From positions 1-38,777 of IMG/VR virus record IMGVR_UViG_3300005915_000048: DNA of 38,777 bases; one strand, written 5' to 3'. The notes under the pieces are model-generated. The model was given only the letters and a program-made list of their open reading frames with translations, ran no database searches and was not told where the DNA came from. Shown piece after piece: positions 14,808 through 22,705 of this stretch; position 1 is the stretch's first letter; every line of letters begins with the position of its first letter. The stretch is from a virus. Position numbers and translations under genes: made by a program.

Positions 14808-15176
14808 ATGAAATTGATGCTCAAACAATGTTGGAATTGTAAAACAACATTCAATTTTGAAAACAGTGACATAAAAGAAACACAACATACTGAAACAAAA
14901 AATAGGAAGGGAGATAAAAAACCATTAATAAAAAGGAGGTTTTTCCATACAGATTATTCAGGAATTGTAACATACAATTCAACAAAATATTTGGTTATGG
15001 AAAATATAATTATATGTCCTGTGTGTGGGAAAGAAAATCGACTATGTGAGATTGGGCGTGAAGTTGTGAGTGAAAATAAATACCAAGAGATTGAGAATGA
15101 GGTTGAAATGTTCGGCCCAAATCCACCAAGTATAGTGGGTGAGAGAGAGGCAGTTAGTATGTGGTTAAGTCATTAG
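14808..15176 (+). CDS. Zinc-ribbon protein, 122 aa
   Basis: ATG 14808 follows AGAAGGAGTTAAG; an upstream in-frame extension would run into the structured RNA. Two distant Cys pairs (C8-x2-C11 and C-P-V-C at about 71-74) form a zinc ribbon around a lysine-rich loop. The C-terminus is acidic. It may be controlled by the RNA element upstream. Function unknown. Confidence 0.65.
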   Translation: MKLMLKQCWNCKTTFNFENSDIKETQHTETKNRKGDKKPLIKRRFFHTDYSGIVTYNSTKYLVMENIIICPVCGKENRLCEIGREVVSENKYQEIENEVEMFGPNPPSIVGEREAVSMWLSH

Positions 15177-15188
15177 AGGGGAGATTTG

Positions 15189-16115
15189 ATGCATTTAAAA
15201 TATAAAGCTGAATCTTGGAACGATATTGTTGGTAATAAGCACATAAAAGAATCTATAAGGAATTACAAGTTTGATACACCATTGATGTTTGAAGGCGAAA
15301 AAGGTTGTGGAAAAACATCTATGGTCAACATACTAATAAATGAATTTGGTGTTGACAAGAACAATGTAAAAACTATTAACTGTGGACATTTTTCTGATAT
15401 AAAAACTGCAAGAGAGGAGATATCCAATTTAAGTAAGTCAAGTTTATATGGAAACAAAAAAGTGTTAGTACTGGATGAGGTTCACACATTGAAGAAACAA
15501 GTACAGGATGCTTGGCTGATACCTCTAGAAACTTTACGAGATGGAGTTCTTGTGTTTGCATGTACAACTCTGACGGAGAAACTGCAGGATACATTTCTCA
15601 GAAGGTTTATCAGGTATAAAGTCAAAGGATTATCTTATGATGAGAGTGTTGAACTCATTGATATAATTTGTAAAAAGGAGAATATACGGATAAAAAAGTG
15701 GATAAAGGCTCTTGTTGTAGAAAGATCACAAGGAATACCAGGACTCATCTTAACGGCCTTACCTAAAGTTATTGACATTGAAGACCAAGTTACTGCTGAA
15801 CTTTTATTGGATGTTAATGTAGTAGAGGGAATGGAGTATCAGACACTTAACTTGTTTAAATATATAGGAAGTAGTACAGAATGGAGTGTAGTTAAAAAAG
15901 AGGCTAAAATGCTATATGATGAGTTTTCTGCTGATAGGGTAAGAATTGATTTGATGAATGTAATTGCCTATAGATTATCTACACTTAATGGTATAGATAT
16001 TAGACATGGAGACGAGTTATTAAGAATGTTTGAAATACTGAATGAATCACATTCAGTATTGGAATGGGCAGGATTTATAACAACAATATTTAAACTATGG
16101 AAAGGAAATAACTAA
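15189..16115 (+). CDS. AAA+ clamp-loader-type ATPase
   Basis: The 308-residue protein has the clamp-loader layout: a WNDIVGNKHIKESI start (box II-like), Walker A GEKGCGKT (36-43), Walker B VLVLDEVH (92-99), a sensor 1 region FACTT (about 124), and LQDTFLRRF in place of the SRC arginine-finger motif. A helical C-terminal half would be the collar. It should load the clamp encoded at 6728. Only one loader gene is visible, so it may form a homo-pentamer or work with a host subunit (inference). GGGGAGATTTG precedes ATG 15189. Confidence 0.85.
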   Translation: MHLKYKAESWNDIVGNKHIKESIRNYKFDTPLMFEGEKGCGKTSMVNILINEFGVDKNNVKTINCGHFSDIKTAREEISNLSKSSLYGNKKVLVLDEVHTLKKQVQDAWLIPLETLRDGVLVFACTTLTEKLQDTFLRRFIRYKVKGLSYDESVELIDIICKKENIRIKKWIKALVVERSQGIPGLILTALPKVIDIEDQVTAELLLDVNVVEGMEYQTLNLFKYIGSSTEWSVVKKEAKMLYDEFSADRVRIDLMNVIAYRLSTLNGIDIRHGDELLRMFEILNESHSVLEWAGFITTIFKLWKGNN

Positions 16116-16309
16116 TGGGAGAAAAAGAGATAGAAGTAATACCTGCTGAGAGAACAGATAGTATTGAAGTTAATCTTGATAAGAAAGGAGCACCCTCATA
16201 TAAGATTAAAGTTTATTATAACAATGAGGAAACATCTGTACTTGAAATATCATCTAAACTTCATGCAACATATAAAGAACTTGTAGCAAAATTTGGAGGT
16301 GGCAGTTAA
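16115..16309 (+). CDS. Hypothetical protein, 64 aa
   Basis: A small gene squeezed between clamp loader and recA, overlapping both by one base or codon (TAATG junctions). The product seems to be a beta-rich domain (SYKIKVYYNNEETSVLEIS) followed by a helix and a GGGS end. Its coupling to the two neighbours suggests a role in recombination or loading, unproven. Confidence 0.6.
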   Translation: MGEKEIEVIPAERTDSIEVNLDKKGAPSYKIKVYYNNEETSVLEISSKLHATYKELVAKFGGGS

Positions 16310-18462
16310 TGTCAAAGAAAGCAGAAACAAAAACCGAAACAAAAAAGAAAGAGTTCTCGCTTGCTGATTTGGCTAAACAGATTAAAAAGGACTATGGCTC
16401 CATACATGTTGCAGCAGACAGGGAAGATCCTACTGAGTTTATATCAACAGGTAACAAGGCATTGGATTTATCTTTATCTGGAGGTATAGCTTGGGGATAC
16501 GCAGTTGAATGGTCAGGATTCAGTACGACAGGAAAAACGACTTTGATGCAAATGATGCTAGCTGATGCACAAAAACGATATGGTGCTTATGGTATATGGG
16601 TTGACAGGGAGAACTCATGGTTTAATAAAAGAGCAGAGCAATTAGGGATTGATACAAGTAATGTTTTAGTAATAAAACCTTGGGATATACCAACAGTTAC
16701 AGATGCTGCTGCTATGTTGAAAAACACATTAAGTAAATTTCCAAAGGATAAATACAAGTTTGTTGCTGTTGATTCTATATCCTCTTTTAAGAAAGGAGGT
16801 AAGATAGATAAATCGGATATGGGAAAAAAGCCACAGGAGTTACACAATCTATTTAGAGAGATACTGTCTTACTGTGATGAAAGAATGAGTGTTCATTTCT
16901 CTAACCATAGAACTTATAAGATTGGAATAATGTTTGGGTGTCTACATGCCGATTGTAATATTCCTTTTGTGGATGGTAGGTCATTTACAATACGCCAAAT
17001 TGTTGATAACAGAATTGAGGGGGAAGTTTTTGCGTATGATGAGAATTCTAATGAATTCAAACCTACAAAAATTGTAAATTGGCTTAATAATGGAAATGTT
17101 TCTAATAAAAATGATTTTGTTACTATTATCACAAATGCTATTGATACTCTAAATGGTAAATGTGGTATAACTTGTACAAAAAATCATAAAATTTTAACTG
17201 AAAGTGGTTGGATAGAAGCAAAGCATATTACAAAGGGAGATTTTGTAGTCACTAAGTATGATTCAATATTAAATAAATCATTAAAAGAATTTATTATTGG
17301 AACCTCAATTGGTGATTCATCTATAGAAATCAGAGGTAACGGAGCTTACATAAAATTAGAGAACTCTGAAAATAAAAAATATAATATATGGAAGTTGAAC
17401 AAACTTTCTAAATTTTATAAATTTAATGAAGTTAAAACTGCAAGAAATACTTATATTTTTTCTTCTACACCACTTAACTATGAACTTAAATTATTAAAAA
17501 ATAGGATTGGACACAGAAATCCAACTAAAGTAAAGAGTGGTTTTACTTGGCTATCTTTAGCTGTATTATTTATGGATGATGGTCATTATGATAGTAAATC
17601 AGGACATTGTAGAGGCTCCATAGCATTTTACAGATTTAAAAATTCTAAAATTTTAGATAACATTGCCAAAATGTTAAAGGATAATTTCAATATAGATACT
17701 TCTATTAATTACAATAATGGAAAAATAACTATTAATAAAAATTCGTTTTTATATATGTGTGAAAATATAAAACAATATATTCCACCTTGTATGCAATATA
17801 AATTACCTATAGCATACAGAGAAAAATATAGAGAATTTGATTTAGAGAGTAACCTTGTGATAAAAACAGAGTATGTTGAAGTTTTGTCTGTGACAGAGAG
17901 TTCTGAAAGAAAATTTAGGCAGACTGGTAAGTATGATATTGAGGTGGATAAGTATTCAAACTATTTAGCTGGAAATACACGTAGTGGAATAGTTGTACAT
18001 AACTCTAACACAACTACAACTGGTGGTGAGGGGCCGAAGTTTTATACAACATACAGGGTACAGTTAGAGGAATTAAGGAATATTTTAGATCCAAAAAGAA
18101 ACAAAGAGGATATAGGTAATTGGCTTAAAGCTACTGTGTTAAAAACAAGGATGGGTGATGGCAGGAGAAAGGTTTATTTTCCACATTATTTTAAGACAGG
18201 AATTCCATACTACGGCGGCTATGCTAGACTCCTTGCTGATAGAAATTATCTATATCCTAAAAACAAAAAGGAGTTTAAGTCGCTTAGTCAGGTAACTGTG
18301 AAGCATGAAATAACTGAAAAGGATGTGGAGAAAAGAGAATTTATTGAATTCAGTGAGCATGATATTGAGAAATTTCTTGAAGATCACCCAGAACTTGTGT
18401 TTGATGAATATCCTGAGTTTAATTATGATGGACTCTCAATAGAAGAGGATGAGGAGGGATAA
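16309..18462 (+). CDS. recA: RecA-type recombinase interrupted by an intein
   Basis: The precursor has 717 residues; removing the intein (211-565) leaves 362, normal for RecA. N-extein: Walker A GFSTTGKT (70-77), VAVDSISSF as Walker B, and KIGIMFG at the intein border. C-extein restarts SNTTTTGGEGPKFYTTYRVQ, so the joined sequence KIGIMFG-SNTTTTGG reproduces the bacterial RecA L2 region KIGVMFG-NPETTTGG. The protein should pair homologous DNA during phage recombination. The acidic C-terminus (SIEEDEEG) is RecA-like. It starts at a TAATG junction with the previous gene. Confidence 0.92.
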   Translation: MSKKAETKTETKKKEFSLADLAKQIKKDYGSIHVAADREDPTEFISTGNKALDLSLSGGIAWGYAVEWSGFSTTGKTTLMQMMLADAQKRYGAYGIWVDRENSWFNKRAEQLGIDTSNVLVIKPWDIPTVTDAAAMLKNTLSKFPKDKYKFVAVDSISSFKKGGKIDKSDMGKKPQELHNLFREILSYCDERMSVHFSNHRTYKIGIMFGCLHADCNIPFVDGRSFTIRQIVDNRIEGEVFAYDENSNEFKPTKIVNWLNNGNVSNKNDFVTIITNAIDTLNGKCGITCTKNHKILTESGWIEAKHITKGDFVVTKYDSILNKSLKEFIIGTSIGDSSIEIRGNGAYIKLENSENKKYNIWKLNKLSKFYKFNEVKTARNTYIFSSTPLNYELKLLKNRIGHRNPTKVKSGFTWLSLAVLFMDDGHYDSKSGHCRGSIAFYRFKNSKILDNIAKMLKDNFNIDTSINYNNGKITINKNSFLYMCENIKQYIPPCMQYKLPIAYREKYREFDLESNLVIKTEYVEVLSVTESSERKFRQTGKYDIEVDKYSNYLAGNTRSGIVVHNSNTTTTGGEGPKFYTTYRVQLEELRNILDPKRNKEDIGNWLKATVLKTRMGDGRRKVYFPHYFKTGIPYYGGYARLLADRNYLYPKNKKEFKSLSQVTVKHEITEKDVEKREFIEFSEHDIEKFLEDHPELVFDEYPEFNYDGLSIEEDEEG
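16939..18003 (+). mobile_element. RecA intein with LAGLIDADG endonuclease
   Basis: 355 residues (211-565 of the precursor). Cys1 begins CLHADCNIPFVDGRSFTI (block A). Block B contains T-x-x-H in CTKNHKILTESGW. A LAGLIDADG endonuclease has FIIGTSIGDSS (about 328) and LAVLFMDDGHY (about 415), each with the acidic residue. The C-terminal splice region reads YDIEVDKYSNYLA, then VVHN with Ser as the +1 residue. All splicing residues are present, so it is probably active. The site is in the L2 DNA-binding loop, a conserved spot used by other RecA inteins. Confidence 0.92.
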
Positions 18463-18463
18463 A

Positions 18464-18678
18464 ATGGAAAATCAAGGTACAGGAATAGGTATTGGTACTA
18501 TACTTTTTTAATATTTTTAGTACTAAAGCTTGTAGGCACAATAACGTGATCATGGTGGTGGGTTACTGCTCCATTATGGATTCCAGTAGCACTTGTATTT
18601 GGTATATTTTTAGCAGGATCAATAATGATAGGATTGGCTTATTTATTTGACCAAACAAAAAAATCAAAAAGGGGATAA
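18464..18678 (+). pseudogene. Broken small membrane protein gene
   Basis: An ATG (18464) gives 15 codons to a TAA at 18509. If one base is shifted in the T6 run (18504-18509), the frame continues as LIFLVLKLVGTIT, then hits TGA at 18547, then resumes SWWWVTAPLWIPVALVFGIF and a second hydrophobic stretch to TAA at 18676. Intact small phage membrane proteins with a KLTGxIxWSWWWVxAPLW core put Trp where this TGA stands. Two lesions make it a likely pseudogene. Confidence 0.65.
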
Positions 18679-18679
18679 A

Positions 18680-19246
18680 ATGAGTGAAACAAAAGATTTT
18701 GCGTTAGACGAACTAAAGAAAAAAGCACTTGTGTCATCAACAATATCTGTTGGTATATCATGGATTGATGGTAGATGTGTGTTCAGACCAGACAAGAAAC
18801 ACGCACAATGTTGGTATGGTATATGCCATTTCTCAGATATGGTATTTAACATATCCCCTATAGACTATCAAGATGCTACTATGCTTAAAACTATAAAGGT
18901 ATCACCGTCAGAGGGCTATTGTGAGAAAGCTCACACATGCCTTAATTTTGATTGTACAGCAAGACATCCTATTACAGGAACTCCGGTAAAATTAAACAAG
19001 TTTGATAAGAATCTGTATGTTTATGAGTTCAAGGATATAGGATTTTCATCATTAGGCTTACCTGATAATATAGGAACTGAGACTTTATGGTTTAATAACA
19101 TAGTGCAGATTGGAGATAAACCATACCACTTTAAATTCTTTTGGGGAAAGGTGATAAAACCGTATAAACCGGATGGTGTTGTACTTGAATACAGTGAGTA
19201 CACGGAAGACCAAAGAATAGATAGGGGTGGAATTATTAATGAGTAA
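18680..19246 (+). CDS. Hypothetical protein, 188 aa
   Basis: AAAAGGGGATAAA precedes ATG 18680. The product is beta-rich with six cysteines (CVF, CWYGIC, YCEKAHTCLNFDC) and no obvious catalytic motif; HAQCWYGICHF could bind a metal. Its place after recA suggests an accessory role. I do not recognise the family. Confidence 0.65.
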   Translation: MSETKDFALDELKKKALVSSTISVGISWIDGRCVFRPDKKHAQCWYGICHFSDMVFNISPIDYQDATMLKTIKVSPSEGYCEKAHTCLNFDCTARHPITGTPVKLNKFDKNLYVYEFKDIGFSSLGLPDNIGTETLWFNNIVQIGDKPYHFKFFWGKVIKPYKPDGVVLEYSEYTEDQRIDRGGIINE

Positions 19247-19279
19247 TACAAATAAAAACTTATGGAGGACAAAATCAAA

Positions 19280-19540
19280 ATGAATTTAACAACTGAGTAT
19301 ATAAAGTCTTTATTTAACAAGGGAACTTATAGTGATCTAGTATCCTCACTCAAGAAATTACAAGACAAACTAAAAGACTTAACTGAAAGAAGTCTAAAAA
19401 CAGTAAATGAGATTGAGAAAAGGATTGAAAAAGAAAAAATTGATAGAGATCTGTATGAGTTAGAGAGACTTAAGGCGTTAAAAACCATAGAGAATCTGAA
19501 CAAAATTATTGTAAACAAAATCCAAATGGAGGAAATATGA
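19280..19540 (+). CDS. Coiled-coil protein, 86 aa
   Basis: GGAGG at 19264-19268 marks ATG 19280 as the start; the ATG at 19262 overlaps that site. Residues 24-80 form a continuous heptad coiled coil (LVSSLKKLQDKLKDL; IEKRIEKEKID). It overlaps the next gene by four bases. Function unknown. Confidence 0.6.
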   Translation: MNLTTEYIKSLFNKGTYSDLVSSLKKLQDKLKDLTERSLKTVNEIEKRIEKEKIDRDLYELERLKALKTIENLNKIIVNKIQMEEI

Positions 19541-19716
19541 AATCGGAGAGGGAGATATACGAAATTGCAGGTAAGATGCGTATAGGTGCTGCTTCAATAA
19601 CAGAATTACAGTACTTTCTAGAATATACTACTGTTCTTGAACAAATGGTAAGAGAAGCATCAGATGATGATTTCTTTGGAACAGAGGGATGGAAACATTT
19701 TATAGGGTGGGATTAA
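19537..19716 (+). CDS. Hypothetical protein, 59 aa
   Basis: ATGA overlap with the previous gene and TGGAGGAAAT just before the start. Helical, mixed-charge product with an aromatic C-terminus (GWKHFIGWD). Too short to classify. Confidence 0.5.
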   Translation: MKSEREIYEIAGKMRIGAASITELQYFLEYTTVLEQMVREASDDDFFGTEGWKHFIGWD

Positions 19717-19719
19717 CTT

Positions 19720-19899
19720 ATGAGTGTGAAATACATAGCAGATGCTATTATTGAACATGCTGCTTCTTCAAAGAATACTGATTTAGATGATGTGTCTAAA
19801 GTCTACTCTGTTGAATTAGAAGTGCAAGCGTGTTTAATAGATTGGATGAAAGAAAAAAGAAAGGAAGAAAGGAGGGATAAAGATGCCAAGAAAAAATAA
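19720..19899 (+). CDS. Hypothetical protein, 59 aa
   Basis: Opens three bases after the previous stop with no clear ribosome site, so it is probably translated by coupling. It begins with a helix (KYIADAIIEHAA) and ends in a run of Lys, Arg and Glu. It overlaps the next gene by 17 bases. Confidence 0.5.
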   Translation: MSVKYIADAIIEHAASSKNTDLDDVSKVYSVELEVQACLIDWMKEKRKEERRDKDAKKK

Positions 19900-20032
19900 G
19901 AGAGGGCCATCAAAAAAATCAAAAGGCCCACAAGATGGGCATGGTGGTGGAAAGGGAAGATTTAGTGGAAGTAAGATCGGAACTGGAGCAATGACTGGAG
20001 GCAAAAAAGGAATAAAAAAAAATAATGGCTAA
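19883..20032 (+). CDS. Gly/Lys-rich basic small protein, 49 aa
   Basis: AAGGAGGGATAAAG precedes the ATG. The sequence is highly basic and glycine-rich (GPQDGHGGGKGRFSGSKIG). Short proteins with a G-P-x-D-G-x-G-G-G-x-G pattern are common in phages with unknown role. It is probably disordered and may bind nucleic acid (inference). Confidence 0.6.
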   Translation: MPRKNKRGPSKKSKGPQDGHGGGKGRFSGSKIGTGAMTGGKKGIKKNNG

Positions 20033-20627
20033 AAAGAAACAGAAAAAGAAGAGAATTAAAGTTAGTGATAAGGGCTTTAACTTTGAAAGAGAAATGAGCA
20101 AGAAGTTATCCCTGTGGTGGACTAATGGTAATAGGGAGGATGTTATATGGAGAACGTCTCAGTCAGGTGGCAGGGCTACAACAAGGCTCAAGAAAGGACT
20201 AACTACAAAGTATCAGTATGGAGATCTGACGTTTACAGATCCAATAGCTCAACCTCTTTTTGATATGTTTCTTATAGAGTGTAAGCGGGGGTATTCTAAT
20301 GATGTTGATGTCTTAGATTGTATTGATGTGCCGGATAACAGGGAAACAAAACCAGAAATTTATGAATGGTGGGATAAGGCACAAAAGGAAAAGGAAGTTG
20401 GTGGGAGACATGAAGTTCTGATTATTTTGAAAAGGAATAGAAGGTTGAAAGTTGTATTTATAAGGCATGGCTTTCTATCTATTTTAGAGTCTTATTGTGG
20501 ATCTTGTATAGGTACTAAGATTATACAGGTAGGACAGGACATTGATATACTCAGACTTGATAACTTTTTGAGATTACTAACACCTGAAACAATAGGAACA
20601 ATATTGAGTGATATACGGGAGATATAA
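20025..20627 (+). CDS. PD-(D/E)XK nuclease-like phage protein, 200 aa
   Basis: After a lysine-rich start, the protein reads FNFEREMSKKLSLWW, RTSQSGGRATTR, then YGDLTF (Asp67) and FLIECKRGY (Glu85-x-Lys87), the E...D...E-x-K constellation of PD-(D/E)XK enzymes. Close relatives in phages are often labelled Holliday-junction resolvase-like. A recombination or DNA-processing nuclease fits its position after recA. It overlaps the previous gene by eight bases. Confidence 0.65.
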   Translation: MAKKKQKKKRIKVSDKGFNFEREMSKKLSLWWTNGNREDVIWRTSQSGGRATTRLKKGLTTKYQYGDLTFTDPIAQPLFDMFLIECKRGYSNDVDVLDCIDVPDNRETKPEIYEWWDKAQKEKEVGGRHEVLIILKRNRRLKVVFIRHGFLSILESYCGSCIGTKIIQVGQDIDILRLDNFLRLLTPETIGTILSDIREI

Positions 20628-20974
20628 TGTTAGATAATAAATTTGATATCATCGAGAATATGACTTCTACAAATGTTAAAACAAAAAGAGAGAATTGGGA
20701 TACATTTTCTAAGTTGATATCTAATCAATTTGAACATGGAGGTACTAAGTATGCTCATACAAGAGATAAGGAGTTTACAGATGTGATATGTGAGTTTGTA
20801 CCAGGAGATACTGGAGTTGATTGGATACTAGGAACAATTCTGAAGTACATGGGAAGGTACAAAAACTTAAAAAGAGAAAAGGATTTGTTAAAAATAGCTA
20901 CATATTGTTATATATGTTGGCTGAAAGCAGGACACCATTTGAAGGAGGAACATGATGAAGATACCGGAAAATAA
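20627..20974 (+). CDS. DUF3310-like small protein, 115 aa
   Basis: The C-terminal half (ILKYMGRYKNLKREKDLLKIA) resembles the K-Y-x-x-R-Y...D-L-x-K-A signature of DUF3310-type phage proteins, sometimes described as nucleotide-kinase-like without firm proof. The N-terminal half is specific to this protein. Starts at a TAATG junction with the nuclease gene. Confidence 0.5.
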   Translation: MLDNKFDIIENMTSTNVKTKRENWDTFSKLISNQFEHGGTKYAHTRDKEFTDVICEFVPGDTGVDWILGTILKYMGRYKNLKREKDLLKIATYCYICWLKAGHHLKEEHDEDTGK

Positions 20975-21266
20975 ACTTAAAGTACGTAAAGGAAGTGGCA
21001 ATTTTATAAAGTATATTTTAGAGAGGGGGGGACACACTTCAACATGTGGATTTTATATTAAAGAGTGCTCTTCCATATGTCCTCATTTCAAGTTGCATGG
21101 TATTCATAAAGGAAGAGAAAATGAGATAACAACACCCATATCCGGGCCAAGATTACTCAGGAGAAGTGATGACAACCCACCTGACTTATATGAATTGCAC
21201 CTAACATGTGTTAACCCACCTACAGTTTTCAGATTTGAGGAGTCAGAAATTGAAGGCAAAGTTTAG
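20955..21266 (+). CDS. Hypothetical protein, 103 aa
   Basis: GAAGGAGG lies six bases before ATG 20955 (the adjacent ATG at 20952 is too near). Cysteines are grouped as CGFYIKECSSIC and a late single Cys; with the histidines, a zinc site is plausible. It overlaps the preceding gene by 20 bases. No known family. Confidence 0.6.
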   Translation: MKIPENKLKVRKGSGNFIKYILERGGHTSTCGFYIKECSSICPHFKLHGIHKGRENEITTPISGPRLLRRSDDNPPDLYELHLTCVNPPTVFRFEESEIEGKV

Positions 21267-21393
21267 ATGTATGAAATGTGGCTATACTTTTGAGACAAAA
21301 CACTGGGGGCCACAAGTTTGCCCAAGGTGTGATCATAAGTATCTCAATTGGTTGAGCTATGAAGAGATGAATAAAAAGATATTTCATAATTAA
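21250..21393 (+). CDS. Zinc-ribbon mini-protein with TTG start, 47 aa
   Basis: TTG 21250 lies after TTTGAGGAG, inside the end of the previous gene. The product has a textbook ribbon: C-M-K-C at 7-10 (FRCMKCGYTFE) and C-P-R-C (VCPRCDHKYL). Rubredoxin-like or ribbon regulators of this size are common in phages. No function is assignable. Confidence 0.6.
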   Translation: MKAKFRCMKCGYTFETKHWGPQVCPRCDHKYLNWLSYEEMNKKIFHN

Positions 21394-21405
21394 GGAGACA
21401 AATTA

Positions 21406-21621
21406 ATGGGAAAAAGAAAAGTCAATGTTATGTGGGATAGAGTCAGTGGTAAAGATTTAGATCCTAAAAATGCAATAAGAGCAGAAAGAAACAAGAATAC
21501 TATGAGGGATGAAACATTTCTTGATGCCTGTAAAGCAGTTAATGTAGAGCCTACCAAACGACAGTCATCAAAGTATAATAATAAAAAAGGTATGGCTTAT
21601 AGACATGGGAGAGGAGAATAA
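21406..21621 (+). CDS. Hypothetical basic protein, 71 aa
   Basis: AAGGAGACAAATTA precedes the ATG. Lys/Arg/Asn-rich, ending KKGMAYRHGRGE, with a central helix (DETFLDACKAVNVEP). It is probably nucleic-acid associated, but this is composition-based inference only. Confidence 0.55.
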   Translation: MGKRKVNVMWDRVSGKDLDPKNAIRAERNKNTMRDETFLDACKAVNVEPTKRQSSKYNNKKGMAYRHGRGE

Positions 21622-21622
21622 A

Positions 21623-21802
21623 ATGGATATACGATATAATGAAATGAAAATTTATTATAAACATCCTGATACAGTAATATGCAAAGAATGGGATTCGGCT
21701 ATTGAGGATGCCCTGTCTGCTTTTGGGGCAAAGAGATGGGCTAGTGGGTATGATTTAACAAATGGAGTTCGGGATTTGGCTTTTGATATAGAGGAGAAGT
21801 AA
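21623..21802 (+). CDS. Hypothetical protein, 59 aa
   Basis: GAGAGGAGAATAAA precedes ATG 21623. The sequence reads as two strands, then a helix (WDSAIEDALSAFGAKRWASG) that resembles small phage proteins with a 'GxxxWASGYD' end. Function unknown. It meets the next gene in a TAATG junction. Confidence 0.55.
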   Translation: MDIRYNEMKIYYKHPDTVICKEWDSAIEDALSAFGAKRWASGYDLTNGVRDLAFDIEEK

Positions 21803-22032
21803 TGGCAACTTATAACGTCTGTAGTAACAAACACTGTGTATGGTGTATTTATTATCTTGAATTAGGTGCTATTATAAATAAACCTAAAGTTGAGTTTGTT
21901 GGTTATTGTAATGTAGATAATTGTTCTGGTAATAAAGAGAGGAGTCTTCATTTGGTTTCTGCAATAGGGAATGCTTGTGATAAGTTTATGTGCAGAATTT
22001 GTTTAGAAAAGGAGAATAATGATGACTCATAA
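21802..22032 (+). CDS. Cys-rich protein, 76 aa
   Basis: Eight cysteines in 76 residues (C7, C12, C15, then CNVDNC, and at the end C-x4-C-x2-C with the KFMCRICLEK stretch), enough for two zinc sites. Preceded by GAGGAGAAG. It overlaps the next gene by 11 bases. No family recognised. Confidence 0.6.
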   Translation: MATYNVCSNKHCVWCIYYLELGAIINKPKVEFVGYCNVDNCSGNKERSLHLVSAIGNACDKFMCRICLEKENNDDS

Positions 22033-22222
22033 AAAACTACTTAATTATTATCAAGTAGAGCCAGAATATTGTACTATAGAAGATCATAATATATTATGTA
22101 AGTATGGAATTTATAGCTGTCCTAAATGCGGGGAAAGTACAAAAATGATAAGTACAATAACAGTTAGTGTAACAGCGCCAGAAGATGTATATTGGTTTAT
22201 GGATAGCAAAATATTAAGCTAA
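22022..22222 (+). CDS. Zinc-ribbon protein, 66 aa
   Basis: Two adjacent ATGs (22019, 22022) follow AAAAGGAGAATA; the second has the better spacing. C-P-K-C (SCPKCGES) plus two earlier cysteines make a ribbon. Unknown function. Confidence 0.55.
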   Translation: MTHKKLLNYYQVEPEYCTIEDHNILCKYGIYSCPKCGESTKMISTITVSVTAPEDVYWFMDSKILS

Positions 22223-22249
22223 TTACCTAAATTAAAAGGAGAATAATCT

Positions 22250-22705
22250 ATGTTTCGATACGAAGAGGGAAGTGACAAACTGATAGAGGTATTTTTTAAT
22301 GTAATGGAAGAGAGATTTGGAGAAATGCAATCTCTGAAATTTAAACTTTTGTTTGATAATAAAAAGAAAGTAACAAAAGGAAAGTTAGTGTTAGCAAGTG
22401 TGGAAGTTCCAGGTGAAAAACTTAAATATTTTACAATAGATAAAATATCTGTTGAGGGGTATGATTTTATATTAATAGTAGACAAGAAGGCCTTTGAATT
22501 GGCATCTGATGCAGATAGGGCAAGAATACTGTCCCATGAACTGCAACATGTTGTGATAGATGAGGAGAATAAATGCAAAACAATAGGCCATGATGTCTCA
22601 GATTTTTATGATGAAATTGAGAGGAATGCTCTTGATCCAAGATGGGGAGATAAACTTGCAAGCAGGGTATTGATAGCATACAGTGAGGAGAAAAATGGAA
22701 GATAA
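22250..22705 (+). CDS. Putative phage metallopeptidase, 151 aa
   Basis: H-E-L-Q-H at 96-100 (ILSHELQHVVID) is a zinc-metallopeptidase HExxH motif. A downstream GHDVSDF (113-119) supplies a likely third ligand. The arrangement is that of the small phage metallopeptidase family (PF18894 type), whose substrate is unknown. AAAAGGAGAATAATCT precedes the ATG. It overlaps the dCMP deaminase start by 11 bases. Confidence 0.7.
   Translation: MFRYEEGSDKLIEVFFNVMEERFGEMQSLKFKLLFDNKKKVTKGKLVLASVEVPGEKLKYFTIDKISVEGYDFILIVDKKAFELASDADRARILSHELQHVVIDEENKCKTIGHDVSDFYDEIERNALDPRWGDKLASRVLIAYSEEKNGR

Noticed and set aside
17123-17171. TTGATA...TGTGGTATAAC inside the RecA intein, resembling the repeated promoter
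   Set aside because: The spacing is 19 and the rest does not match; it is explained by the coding sequence.
18464-18678. Genetic code with TGA read as tryptophan
   Set aside because: Several genes end in TGA at sensible positions (polymerase, the 58-residue and 109-residue region genes), and no other in-frame TGA at a Trp position was seen.
19239-19283. 14-codon frame starting ATGAGTAAT before the coiled-coil gene
   Set aside because: Too short, and the downstream gene has its own clear ribosome site inside it.
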